From positions 1-64,000 of the forward strand of contig CAJWVO010000001.1 of the NCBI GenBank assembly GCA_913048465.1: 64,000 bases of DNA, given 5' to 3'. Below the pieces are notes generated by a model. It had not been told where the DNA came from and searched no databases. It worked only from the letters and a program-made list of their open reading frames with translations. Shown here piece by piece: positions 54,058 through 63,796 of this stretch (its first letter is position 1; each line of letters begins with the position of its first letter). The stretch comes from an uncultured Nitrosomonadales bacterium (GTDB lineage: Bacteria > Pseudomonadota > Gammaproteobacteria > Burkholderiales > Methylophilaceae). The translations under genes and the position numbers were made by a program.

Positions 54058-54880
54058 CCTCTTCTAGATCACTGAACATCCAGAAAAATCGATTAGGTAT
54101 CAACTGGCCTTGACCATTTACAAGACCGTTTTTAAGCGTATCAATCGTAAATTTTTGAGCCTCTTCAACCGCCGTATGTATCGACATACCTTGTGCTAAG
54201 TATGCTGAAATTGCAGATGCTAGGGTGCATCCTGATCCATGAAAACTCTGAGGTAATCTTTCATGGTCGAAATTAAATATTCCCCCATCCTGACAAAATA
54301 AGGTGTTGGTCAAGGTTTTTTTCTCTACCTGATAATCAGCTGCAGTGAGTAATACATTTTTTGGTCCCAGGTCCAATAAAGATTTCCCAATAAATATAAG
54401 GTCTTCCTCAATTTCAGTGATATTTTTGTTTGAAACTATTTTCGCACCCTCATTAACGTTAGGGGTAATGATTTCTGCTAACGGAAAAAGGTATCTCATC
54501 ATTAATTGGAGGGAATCTCCTAAGGCCAAATTATCCCCCCTCCCAGAGGATAATATAGGATCAATCACCACTGGAACATCGGGGTAATCTTTGATAATTT
54601 CCGAGATCACTATAATATTCTCTTCACTAGCCATCACTCCACACTTGATGACATCAATTTTAGTCTCATTAAGAATCAACCTTGCTTGTTTATCGACGAT
54701 TGAGGGGTCGATTGGTAGCAAATCACTTACACCAGAAGAATCCTGACATGTAATAGCTGTAAGCACGGATAATGGGTAGCAACCGAGGCTTGTTTGTGTC
54801 ATCAAATCAGCTTGAATGCCAGCCCCGCCTGTTGGATCAGAGGCTGCAAAGGTTAATATTTTAGGTACAGATGATGTCAT
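54032..54880 (-). CDS. thiD: hydroxymethylpyrimidine/phosphomethylpyrimidine kinase
   Basis: ILTFAASDPTGGAGIQADLMTQTSLGCYPLSVLTAITCQDS, VVIDPILSSGRGD, SFHGSGCTLASAISAYLAQG. Confidence 0.95.
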   Translation of the reverse strand: MTSSVPKILTFAASDPTGGAGIQADLMTQTSLGCYPLSVLTAITCQDSSGVSDLLPIDPSIVDKQARLILNETKIDVIKCGVMASEENIIVISEIIKDYPDVPVVIDPILSSGRGDNLALGDSLQLMMRYLFPLAEIITPNVNEGAKIVSNKNITEIEEDLIFIGKSLLDLGPKNVLLTAADYQVEKKTLTNTLFCQDGGIFNFDHERLPQSFHGSGCTLASAISAYLAQGMSIHTAVEEAQKFTIDTLKNGLVNGQGQLIPNRFFWMFSDLEEDENDLKHH

Positions 54881-54964
54881 TTTTTTTAAAATATTTGTTT
54901 TATTTTATTGCAAATGTTAACATGCGCGGCTGTAGTCCTTACCAACAAATTTTTGGAGAAAAGT

Positions 54965-55129
54965 ATGTTAAACAAATTTTTATTAGCTTTATTATTCGGC
55001 TTATTCTTAGCTGCCTGTGGTGATGATGTTTCAAATGACAGCGCTGATGCTGAATTACCTCCTCTAACTGGGGAAGCTGCTGATGAAGCTGTAACAGAAG
55101 AGGCTCCAGCTGAAGAAGCTGCTGAGTAA
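54965..55129 (+). CDS. small acidic lipoprotein (54 aa)
   Basis: MLNKFLLALLFGLFLAACGDDVSNDSADAELPPLTGEAADEAVTEEAPAEEAAE; lipobox LAAC; SD GGAG at 54955-54958; own terminator downstream. Confidence 0.78.
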   Translation: MLNKFLLALLFGLFLAACGDDVSNDSADAELPPLTGEAADEAVTEEAPAEEAAE

Positions 55130-55145
55130 TTTAAATGTGATTCAT

Positions 55146-55178
55146 AAAAAAGCTGGATTAAACCTCCAGCTTTTTTTT
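55146..55178. terminator. terminator between small lipoprotein gene and priA
   Basis: AAAAAAGCTGGA-TTAAACC-TCCAGCTTTTTTTT; A/T tracts on both sides. Confidence 0.9.
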
Positions 55179-57366
55179 AAAAATCTACCGGATCAACATC
55201 GATAAACCACTTCACCTTACTTAGATCTTTTTCTCTTAAAATCCTTTCTTTCATATATCTTAAAAATTGGTTCAGTAATTGTCGGCTGCTTGAGTGGAAA
55301 TAAATTTGGTATCGCTCAAATCCCTTTACACGATCAAGAATCGGCTGAACAGGATGAAATACATCAACATCTTTCATACCGCTCTGGCTTGCAATTGAAT
55401 AAGCCTCATTAATAAAATCTTCTATCTTCTTTTTATTTTTACTTTCTGCGCGCAACACGGCTTGGAAACAAAATGGAGGGAAATTGAGGTCTTTTCTTGA
55501 ATTTATTTCTTCTGATGCAAATGATTCATAGTCCTGATTTTTTATCGATTGATACAAAGGATGTTCTGGAAAGTTAGTTTGGATAACAACCTCCCCAGGA
55601 ATTGATCCTCGACCCGCTCTTCCAGCAACTTGTACTAATTGTGAAAATAGTCTTTCTGAGGCACGAAAATCTGAACTGTATAATGCATTGTCAGAATCAA
55701 GCACGACTACTAAGCTTAAATTTGGAAAGTCATGCCCTTTTGATAGCATTTGCGTTCCAACTAATATATCGATTTTGTTATCATGCATATCATCATAGAG
55801 AGCATCAATTGCTGCTTTTGTCTTAATAGTGTCCCTATCAACCCTCCTCACCTGGGCCTTAGGAAATAATTTTCTTATCCTCTCTTCAATTTTTTGGGTT
55901 CCACTCCCGAGAGACATTAAATCAACATTGCCACAAACTTTACATGAAGAGTCTATCCCTCTTTGGTAATCACAATGATGACATCGTAAGTGCTGTTTAC
56001 TACGATGTACAACCAGTTTTGAGCTGCACCTTGAACAACTCGCATACCATCCACACGATGAGCAGAATAAAACTGGTGCATAGCCTCGGCGATTGATAAA
56101 AATCAAAATTTGTTGACGTAGATTAAGATGATGTTTAATGGCAGATTTTAAATATTCTGATATTCCTTCATTTTCTATATTCATGTCATCTTGTATTAAA
56201 TTTATTCTGGGCAGAGTCGCGTCTTTCACAGCTCTCTTAGACAACTTATGAAGCAGCAATTTATTTTCATTTATTGACCGATGCCAAATTTCAATAGATG
56301 GAGTCGCGCTCCCTGCTATAAAGGGAATATTTAGTAGCTTTGCTCGCATCATTGCCACATCTCTAGCGTGATAACGTAATTTATCATGCTGTTTAAATGA
56401 TAAATCTTGCTCTTCATCCATAATAATCGCTCTTAAATTTTTGAAAGGTGTAAATACAGACAATCTTGTACCGATGATTATTTGTGCTGTGCCATTTTTT
56501 GCTAGCTCCCAGTTTTCTAATCTTTTTTTCTGAGTCAAATGACTATGTAAAGAGATTACTAAAAAGCTTGAAAATCTAGAGGTGAATCGATCCTCTAACT
56601 GAGGAGTTAAATTTATCTCGGGAACTAATATAAGAACCTGTCCATTATTTTTGACATATTGTTCGATGAGGTGCATGTACACCTCTGTTTTTCCGCTTCC
56701 TGTAATGCCATAAATTAAAAAGGCTTGAAACCCTTGTGCGCCTAAAATTTTTTCATATATTTCAGACTGTTCTTGATTCAATTGTAATGCGGTTGTTGTT
56801 TGAATAATCTTTGTTTTCTGGTACTCCCTTTCTTTAACAAGATTAAGAGTTATCAATTCCTTTACATATTTTTTCCAATTAATGGAAATCTTCTTTAACG
56901 CTTCGTCTGTTTGCTTTTCTTTGCAGATTACCTTCGCTATTTCTTTAAGGTTTTTTTTTCGCGCAGTGATTTGATCGATCGCTGACTTATTTAAAAGATT
57001 TGTGGCTTCATATATGTATGATTTTTTGTTAAGAACTTTTTTTGTTTTTTTTAAATTTGACGGAACCGCAATATGAATTGTTTGGCCAATGGGGTAATGG
57101 TAATAACTGGATACAAATTTAAATAATTTAAAAAGCTCTTCATTAAATAAAATATCATTATCAACCCTTATTATTTTCTTTATTTGGTGAGCTTCGAGCT
57201 CTGTTGATGAATCAACTTCAACAACGATACCCATTACCTTCCTCGAACCAAAAGGAACTAGCACAGCCTGTCCCAATGAAACATTTTCTTCACACTGATA
57301 ATCAAAAAAATCATCGATTGGGACATCAATGGCAACTTTAACAATTGAAGTTTCTTTTGGATTCAT
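55177..57366 (-). CDS. priA: primosomal protein N' (replication restart helicase)
   Basis: FLIYGITGSGKTEVYMHLIEQ, IIMDEEQDLSFKQHDKLRYHARDVAMMRA, zinc cysteines CSSCGWYASCSRCSSKL...LRCHHCDYQRGIDSSCKVCGN, ILVGTQMLSKGHDFPNLSLVVV. Confidence 0.98.
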   Translation of the reverse strand: MNPKETSIVKVAIDVPIDDFFDYQCEENVSLGQAVLVPFGSRKVMGIVVEVDSSTELEAHQIKKIIRVDNDILFNEELFKLFKFVSSYYHYPIGQTIHIAVPSNLKKTKKVLNKKSYIYEATNLLNKSAIDQITARKKNLKEIAKVICKEKQTDEALKKISINWKKYVKELITLNLVKEREYQKTKIIQTTTALQLNQEQSEIYEKILGAQGFQAFLIYGITGSGKTEVYMHLIEQYVKNNGQVLILVPEINLTPQLEDRFTSRFSSFLVISLHSHLTQKKRLENWELAKNGTAQIIIGTRLSVFTPFKNLRAIIMDEEQDLSFKQHDKLRYHARDVAMMRAKLLNIPFIAGSATPSIEIWHRSINENKLLLHKLSKRAVKDATLPRINLIQDDMNIENEGISEYLKSAIKHHLNLRQQILIFINRRGYAPVLFCSSCGWYASCSRCSSKLVVHRSKQHLRCHHCDYQRGIDSSCKVCGNVDLMSLGSGTQKIEERIRKLFPKAQVRRVDRDTIKTKAAIDALYDDMHDNKIDILVGTQMLSKGHDFPNLSLVVVLDSDNALYSSDFRASERLFSQLVQVAGRAGRGSIPGEVVIQTNFPEHPLYQSIKNQDYESFASEEINSRKDLNFPPFCFQAVLRAESKNKKKIEDFINEAYSIASQSGMKDVDVFHPVQPILDRVKGFERYQIYFHSSSRQLLNQFLRYMKERILREKDLSKVKWFIDVDPVDF

Positions 57367-57432
57367 AACAGATTAACTATATCTGGCATAAGGAGTCAGG
57401 TAAAATAATATTTTTTTAAAATATTACCATTA

Positions 57433-59091
57433 GTGAAAACTGAATTAGCCAGCATTATCTCCTCAGCATTAGATCAGATCCTAGATGATTCTTCTTCTAT
57501 TGATATCCATATTGAGCGCCCTAAAACATTGGAACATGGTGACTATTCAACAAATATAGCACTCCAATTAACAAAAATATTAAAAAAGAATCCTCGTGAA
57601 ATAGCTCAATTGATAATTGAAAAAGTTGGATTAGATCCATCTATTGACCGACTAGAGATCGCAGGACCAGGCTTTATTAATTTTTATTTAAGCTCTGCTG
57701 GAAAATCCTCAATAATAAAAAGTATTTTTTCTCAATCAACCAACTATGGCCATAACCTAACTGGTAAAAATCAAAAGTTACAGGTTGAATTCGTATCAGC
57801 GAATCCCACGGGGCCACTTCATATTGGCCATGGAAGGGGGGCAGCTATTGGTGACTCATTAGTACGTATTATGCAAGCCAACGGTTGGGATGTGATAAGA
57901 GAGTTTTATTACAATGACGCTGGTCAACAAATTAATAATCTAGCCTTGTCTGTTCAATCAAGGATAAAAGGTATTGAACCAGAAGATGCAAATTTTCCTG
58001 AAGACGGATATCGAGGCGAATATATCTTAGAAATTGCAGACGCCTATTCAAACTTAAAAATAGTCGAGGTTGATGGGGAGATAGTAAAGGCCAACGGCAA
58101 TCCCGATGATATTGAAAATATAAAAAGATTCAGCGTTGCCTTTTTGAGAAACGAACAAAATATAGATCTTGCTGCATTCCAAACTACCTTTGATGTTTTT
58201 ACCCTGGAATCCACGTTTTATCAAAATAAAGATGTCGAGAAGGTTTTAGATTTACTAGAAAAAAATGGCTTCAGCTACCAAAAAGATGATGCCACGTGGT
58301 TAAAGACAACTGAATTTGGAGATGACAAAGACAGGGTCATGATCAAATCTGATGGTTCCTATACCTATTTCGTTCCTGACGTTGCCTACCATTTGAATAA
58401 ATGGGAAAGAGGATTTGTTAGGGTTATAAATGAACAAGGCGCAGATCATCATAGCACCATCAACAGAGTAAGAGCAGGGCTCCAAGGCCTAAATTTAGGC
58501 ATACCAAAAGATTGGCCAAATTATGTCTTACATCAAATGGTTACAGTGACAAAAAATAATCAAGAAGTAAAAATTTCAAAAAGAGCAGGAAGTTATGTCA
58601 CATTAAGGGATCTTATTGATGAGGTAGGTTCTGACGCCACAAGATACTTTTTACTCGCCCGAAAACCTGACTCACAACTTATTTTTGATATTGATCTAGC
58701 CAAATCACAAACAAATGATAATCCTGTGTATTACATACAATATGCTCACGCCAGAATATGTGCTGTTCTTAATCAAGCCAATGTTAAACCAGAAGATTTA
58801 CAAAATTTTGATGAAGCTCTTTTAACATCAACACACGAGCATCAATTAATAAAAAGGCTATCTGAGTTCCCTGAAATTATTTCACTATCTGCCAGCGAGT
58901 CTTCACCCCATTACATTGCAACATTTCTAAAAGATCTGGCTGCCGATTTTCACAGTTATTACAATGCGAATAAATTTTTAAGTGATAACAAAGCACTCCA
59001 AAATGCCAGACTAGCATTAATTGGTGCAACGAAAATAGTTATAAAAAATGGGTTACAATTACTTGGAATTTCAGCTCCTGAAAAAATGTAG
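57433..59091 (+). CDS. argS: arginyl-tRNA synthetase
   Basis: VEFVSANPTGPLHIGHGRGAAIGDSLVRIM (HIGH), QMVTVTKNNQEVKISKRAGSYVTLRDLIDEVGSDATRYFLL; GTG start. Confidence 0.98.
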   Translation: MKTELASIISSALDQILDDSSSIDIHIERPKTLEHGDYSTNIALQLTKILKKNPREIAQLIIEKVGLDPSIDRLEIAGPGFINFYLSSAGKSSIIKSIFSQSTNYGHNLTGKNQKLQVEFVSANPTGPLHIGHGRGAAIGDSLVRIMQANGWDVIREFYYNDAGQQINNLALSVQSRIKGIEPEDANFPEDGYRGEYILEIADAYSNLKIVEVDGEIVKANGNPDDIENIKRFSVAFLRNEQNIDLAAFQTTFDVFTLESTFYQNKDVEKVLDLLEKNGFSYQKDDATWLKTTEFGDDKDRVMIKSDGSYTYFVPDVAYHLNKWERGFVRVINEQGADHHSTINRVRAGLQGLNLGIPKDWPNYVLHQMVTVTKNNQEVKISKRAGSYVTLRDLIDEVGSDATRYFLLARKPDSQLIFDIDLAKSQTNDNPVYYIQYAHARICAVLNQANVKPEDLQNFDEALLTSTHEHQLIKRLSEFPEIISLSASESSPHYIATFLKDLAADFHSYYNANKFLSDNKALQNARLALIGATKIVIKNGLQLLGISAPEKM

Positions 59092-59099
59092 AGGACATC

Positions 59100-59651
59100 A
59101 TGGCTCAAGATTACCGAACAAAAAAAGAAATCAATCAAACTCAAGCTTTATTTACTAATGGTTTATTCATCGGTGTGCTGTTAGGAATTTTATTATCCAT
59201 TGGAGTAACCCTATTCATTACTAGCGGTAAGTCTCCATTTGTTCTCAAAGATACGGAAGGAGCATGTATTGAGATTAATTCTGCCTTTGGTGACGAGGAC
59301 GTTATTGCCATTGACGAAGATGCATCTTTTGATTTTTATGAAAATTTACCTGAAAGCCAGGAAACTTACAGCATAAATACCCCAGCTAAAATCAATGACG
59401 ACAGAGCAATTCAATATTACTTGCAGGTGGGTGCCTTTTCTGAAGAATCACAGGCAGATAATCTAAAAGCTAAACTCGCGCTAATGAGTTATGAATCAGT
59501 CATCATGTCAGCAAGAATTGGTGATGACACATTTCACAGAGTGAGCGTTGGCCCCTATGAAGATATGGATGAAGCAAAAAAAATTCGTGAAAATCTGATA
59601 AAAGAAGGATTTAAGGCGAACTTAATCAAGCTCACTAAGCCAAAAGATTAA
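59100..59651 (+). CDS. SPOR domain-containing membrane protein
   Basis: Single TM then C-terminal YYLQVGAFSEESQADNLKAKLALMSYESVIMSARIGDDTFHRVSVGPYEDMDEAKKIRENLIKEGFKANLIK. Confidence 0.92.
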   Translation: MAQDYRTKKEINQTQALFTNGLFIGVLLGILLSIGVTLFITSGKSPFVLKDTEGACIEINSAFGDEDVIAIDEDASFDFYENLPESQETYSINTPAKINDDRAIQYYLQVGAFSEESQADNLKAKLALMSYESVIMSARIGDDTFHRVSVGPYEDMDEAKKIRENLIKEGFKANLIKLTKPKD

Positions 59652-59677
59652 GTTATAAATTATTTTAAGGAATCACA

Positions 59678-60301
59678 ATGAAAAAAATATTTTTTCTATT
59701 TTGTTTGTTTATTTTTCAATTTTCTCATGCCGTTGATCCGCAGTTAAATGTTAACTTCAAACCGACAAAAGAAAAAATTGCGACAGAAGCCAGTGACAAG
59801 ATTGAAGTTGTTGAAATGTTTTGGTATGGCTGTGGGCACTGTTATTCTTTGGAGCCTGAATTAAAAAAATGGCAAGCGTCCCTACCAAAAGATGTTGTAT
59901 TCAAAAAAATTCCGGCCGTGCCAAGAAGAGACTGGATACCCATGGCAAGAGCATATTACGCAATGGAGTCGCTTGGCGTTTTGGATGACCTGCATAGCAA
60001 AATTTTTGAAGCCATTCACAAAGACAAAACTCTCAGTCCAGTCGATGAAGCCGGCGCAATCAAATGGATCGCATCCAACGCTAAATTAGATACCGATAAA
60101 GTGAAAGCTGCATTCAAGTCATTTTCAATGGAAGCGAAACTAAAGAAGGCGAATCAAATGTTTCGAAGTGCTGGAGCGACTGGGGTCCCGACCCTAATCA
60201 TTAATGGTTCGTACATCACCTCATCCACAATGGCAGGCGGGCCCAAAAATGCAATCGATGTTACTAACGGTATTATTGATTCAATTCGATCACAACAATA
60301 A
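59678..60301 (+). CDS. dsbA: thiol:disulfide interchange protein DsbA
   Basis: Signal peptide, EVVEMFWYGCGHCYSLEPELKKW (CGHC), GATGVPTLIINGSY cis-Pro loop. Confidence 0.95.
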   Translation: MKKIFFLFCLFIFQFSHAVDPQLNVNFKPTKEKIATEASDKIEVVEMFWYGCGHCYSLEPELKKWQASLPKDVVFKKIPAVPRRDWIPMARAYYAMESLGVLDDLHSKIFEAIHKDKTLSPVDEAGAIKWIASNAKLDTDKVKAAFKSFSMEAKLKKANQMFRSAGATGVPTLIINGSYITSSTMAGGPKNAIDVTNGIIDSIRSQQ

Positions 60302-60307
60302 AATCGA

Positions 60308-61072
60308 TTGATTAAAAAAATTTTTATTACAGGTGCCTCCTCAGGATTAGGCTGGGCCCTTGCAAAAGGGTATGACTCTGAAAATAACATCTTAGGATTA
60401 GTTGGTCGTAATAAAAAAAAATTACTGAAATTACAAAAAGAGCTTAACTGTCGCTCACAAGTAATGGTTGCCGATGTCGTAAAACCTTCTTCAATGCAAA
60501 TAGCAGCAAATACGTTTAAAAAAAAATACGGCTCTCCAGACATCATCATAGCCAATGCTGGGGTAAGTTCAGGAACACTGGCATCAAAAAAAGAAGATCT
60601 AGAAGTTATTCACAAGATTTTTCAAATAAATTTCCATGGGGTATTGAACACATTTAATCCATTTATGGATGACCTATTAAAAAGTAAACAAGGGCAGTTA
60701 GTGGCTATTGCTTCTGTTGCTGGAATCAGGGGACTTCCAGGTGCCGGGGCTTACAGTGCATCAAAGTCAGCACTGATTAACTATATGGAAAGTATACGAG
60801 TTGAACTAAAAAAATTTAATATTCACGTCACTACAATTTCACCTGGCTATATAAAAACTCCCATGACAAAAATTAATACATACCCCATGCCTTTTTTAAT
60901 TGATGCAGATTTGGCAGCAACCAAAATAATCCATATTATTGACAAGAAAAAATCTCATGCCATTCTGCCATGGCAAATGTCTCTGGTTGCAAAAATTATG
61001 CATATATTGCCCAATTACCTTTGGGATTTGTTAACAAAAAATGGACCTAAAAAGAAAAGGAATATTTTATAA
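60308..61072 (+). CDS. SDR family oxidoreductase
   Basis: IFITGASSGLGWALAKGY, IANAGVSSG, YSASKSALINYMES; TTG start. Confidence 0.93.
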   Translation: MIKKIFITGASSGLGWALAKGYDSENNILGLVGRNKKKLLKLQKELNCRSQVMVADVVKPSSMQIAANTFKKKYGSPDIIIANAGVSSGTLASKKEDLEVIHKIFQINFHGVLNTFNPFMDDLLKSKQGQLVAIASVAGIRGLPGAGAYSASKSALINYMESIRVELKKFNIHVTTISPGYIKTPMTKINTYPMPFLIDADLAATKIIHIIDKKKSHAILPWQMSLVAKIMHILPNYLWDLLTKNGPKKKRNIL

Positions 61073-61109
61073 AAACATATTATATAAATTTATATAATGT
61101 TATATAATA

Positions 61110-62489
61110 ATGCACATGTTTGAAGCCATCGATTTAGCTCGTTTTCAGTTTGCCTTTGTGGTAAGTTTCCATATTATTTTTCCTGCCTTTACTATTGGGC
61201 TAGCGTCTTATCTTGCCGTACTGGAGGCACTTTGGTTATGGAAAAAAGACGATCGCTATCTAAAATTATTTAATTATTGGTTAAAGATTTTTGCTATTGC
61301 CTTTGGTATGGGAGTTGTTTCAGGAATAGTGATGAGCTATCAATTTGGGACAAACTGGTCTGTATTTTCTGATAAAACTGGACCCGTTTTAGGGCCTTTG
61401 ATGGGATACGAAGTTTTATCTGCCTTCTTTCTAGAAGCCGGATTTTTAGGAATTATGTTGTTCGGTATGAACAAAGTGGGTAAAAAACTCCATTTTTTTG
61501 CAACCCTGATGGTAGCATTTGGAACATTTTTCTCAGCATTCTGGATCCTGTCTGTTAATAGCTGGATGCATACCCCAGCAGGATTTAGCATCAATGATGT
61601 TGGTCAATTTGTTCCAGAAAATTGGATTGAAATTATATTTAATCCATCTTTCCCATATCGGTTAACTCACATGCTAATGGCTGCCTACTTAACAACAGCT
61701 TTTGTTGTAGGCGCAGTAGGTGCATGGCATCTCTTAAAAAATAACAAAAATTTATGTGCACGCACCATGTTATCCATGGCCATGTGGATGGCTGCAGTTG
61801 TTGCTCCATTGCAGCTAATTGCCGGTGATATGCACGGCCTTAACACTTTAGAATACCAACCAGCCAAAATTGCAGCCATAGAAGGTCACTATGAAACAAA
61901 AAAGGGTGCTCCACTGATATTATTTGGAATCCCTGATGACGAAGCCATGGAAATAAATTCTATTGTTGAAATACCAAAATTAGGAAGCATGATATTAAAA
62001 CATGATTTCGATGCAGAAATTAAAGGCCTAAAAGATTTTCCAGCAGATGAAATCCCTCCAGCAGAAATCATTTTTTGGTCTTTCCGCATCATGGTTGGAA
62101 TCGGCATGGCCATGATTGCTTTGGGTTTATGGAGTTTATTCTTAAGATGGAAAGATAAATTTTATTCAACCAAACTCTTTCATATTGTTTGCATGATCAT
62201 GGGTCCAGCAGGCTTTATTGCTGTCATTGCCGGTTGGATCACGACCGAGGTTGGGAGACAACCATTCACTGTATATGGAATGTTAAAAACCATTGATTCT
62301 GTATCACCAATTGATGCTCCTGCTGTAGCAACCTCCTTGCTTGTTTTCATAGTGACGTACTTCCTAGTATTTGGCGCTGGAACTTATTATATTTTTAAAC
62401 AGTTTTCCATTAACCCTGACATAGATAAAGATCAAACAAAAAAAGTTGGTTCTTTGGGTGTTTCATTAAAGTTGTTTGATAAAGCATGA
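61110..62489 (+). CDS. cydA: cytochrome bd-type quinol oxidase subunit I (short Q-loop/CIO-like)
   Basis: LARFQFAFVVSFHIIFPAFTIGLASYLAVLEALWL, FGMGVVSGIVMSYQFGTNWSVFSDKTGPVLGPLMGYEVLSAFFLEAGFLGIMLFG, GWITTEVGRQPFTVYGML. Confidence 0.95.
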   Translation: MHMFEAIDLARFQFAFVVSFHIIFPAFTIGLASYLAVLEALWLWKKDDRYLKLFNYWLKIFAIAFGMGVVSGIVMSYQFGTNWSVFSDKTGPVLGPLMGYEVLSAFFLEAGFLGIMLFGMNKVGKKLHFFATLMVAFGTFFSAFWILSVNSWMHTPAGFSINDVGQFVPENWIEIIFNPSFPYRLTHMLMAAYLTTAFVVGAVGAWHLLKNNKNLCARTMLSMAMWMAAVVAPLQLIAGDMHGLNTLEYQPAKIAAIEGHYETKKGAPLILFGIPDDEAMEINSIVEIPKLGSMILKHDFDAEIKGLKDFPADEIPPAEIIFWSFRIMVGIGMAMIALGLWSLFLRWKDKFYSTKLFHIVCMIMGPAGFIAVIAGWITTEVGRQPFTVYGMLKTIDSVSPIDAPAVATSLLVFIVTYFLVFGAGTYYIFKQFSINPDIDKDQTKKVGSLGVSLKLFDKA

Positions 62490-63484
62490 GTATCGAATTA
62501 ATTTGGGCCATTATTTTGTGTTTTGCCATCTTTGCCTATGTTGTACTGGATGGGTTTGATCTCGGAATCGGCATCAACTATCCTTTCATATCATCCAAAT
62601 GGGAAAGAGATATCGCTATGAATACCGTTGCACCCATTTGGGATGGAAATGAAACATGGCTTATTCTAGGTGGTGGTGGTTTATTTGCCGCTTTTCCATT
62701 AGCTTATAGCGTAGTTCTTCCAGCGCTGTATGTGCCATTAACTGCCATGCTAATTGGTCTGATTTTAAGGGGTGTTGCTTTTGAATTCAGATGGAAGGAT
62801 AAAAGCAAAACTCAGATTTGGGATAAGGCTTTTATAATCGGTTCGATTACAGCTACATTTTTTCAAGGTGTAGCACTCGGAGCTTTTCTTCAAGGAATAC
62901 CAATTGAAGGTCGATCATTCAATGGAGATTGGTGGCACTGGCTCACACCATTTTCAATTTTCACTGGGATTGCGCTGATCTTTGGTTATGGTCTACTTGG
63001 ATCAACTTGGCTTATTTATAAAACAGAAAATAAAACAAAACGTCATATGCAATTTTTAGGCAAACGATTTTTTATTCTAACTCTCGTTATGATTTTAATT
63101 GTTAGCCTGTGGACACCTTATTTACACCCTGAGTATTTTCATAAGTGGTTTAGTTACCCTCGAATTCTTTATGTACTGCCTGTGCCATTGTTAGTTTTAA
63201 TTGCCACTGTATTTTGTTTTAGAGCATTAATTAAAAACTATGATTTTCAACCTTTTCTGTGGAGCATAGTATTATTTTTGCTATCGTTTATTGGTTTGAT
63301 GATTAGTATTTACCCCAACATCGTTCCACCAGGGCTTGATATTTGGCAGGCTGCAGCCCCTAAAAAAAGTTTACAATTCTTATTGATAGGCGTTCTAATT
63401 TTTATACCTATCATCATCGCTTACACTTCTTTTACTTATTGGGTTTTTCGTGGCAAAACCAAACCCAATGAAAGCTATCATTAA
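62486..63484 (+). CDS. cydB: cytochrome bd-type quinol oxidase subunit II
   Basis: YVVLDGFDLGIGINYPFI, NTVAPIWDGNETWLILGGGGLFAAFPLAYSVVLPALYVPLTAMLIGLILRGVAFEFRWK. Confidence 0.95.
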   Translation: MSIELIWAIILCFAIFAYVVLDGFDLGIGINYPFISSKWERDIAMNTVAPIWDGNETWLILGGGGLFAAFPLAYSVVLPALYVPLTAMLIGLILRGVAFEFRWKDKSKTQIWDKAFIIGSITATFFQGVALGAFLQGIPIEGRSFNGDWWHWLTPFSIFTGIALIFGYGLLGSTWLIYKTENKTKRHMQFLGKRFFILTLVMILIVSLWTPYLHPEYFHKWFSYPRILYVLPVPLLVLIATVFCFRALIKNYDFQPFLWSIVLFLLSFIGLMISIYPNIVPPGLDIWQAAAPKKSLQFLLIGVLIFIPIIIAYTSFTYWVFRGKTKPNESYH

Positions 63485-63577
63485 TTGAAAAAAATAATTT
63501 ACTTTATTTTTATTTGGATTTTATCTGTGGGGTTTATTTCTCTGATTGGATATTTAATTAAACTATTGATTAAATAG
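63485..63577 (+). CDS. DUF2474/CydX-like single-TM accessory peptide (30 aa)
   Basis: TTG start directly after the cydB stop: (M)KKIIYFIFIWILSVGFISLIGYLIKLLIK*; single TM with Trp, pattern resembling DUF2474 peptides next to CIO-type bd oxidases. Confidence 0.72.
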   Translation: MKKIIYFIFIWILSVGFISLIGYLIKLLIK

Positions 63578-63796
63578 TTATAAATCTAAATCAATATTTT
63601 TTACCGAATTCAAAAATTGAGGCTTAAATTTTGTTTTAGTCTTACCTTTTGTAATGGACACTTTTGAATTATTGTTAAGCTTGTCAGATTTCTGATCCAT
63701 TTCTTTAAATGCATAAATGATTGAATATAGCGCAATTAAAAATGAAAGGATAAGTATTAATGATAATAAAGGTAAAGATAACTCCATATCAACCAT
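63578..63796 (-). CDS. small membrane protein of unknown function (72 aa)
   Basis: MVDMELSLPLLSLILILSFLIALYSIIYAFKEMDQKSDKLNNNSKVSITKG...; TAATG overlap with the upstream pntB stop suggests translational coupling. Confidence 0.6.
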   Translation of the reverse strand: MVDMELSLPLLSLILILSFLIALYSIIYAFKEMDQKSDKLNNNSKVSITKGKTKTKFKPQFLNSVKNIDLDL

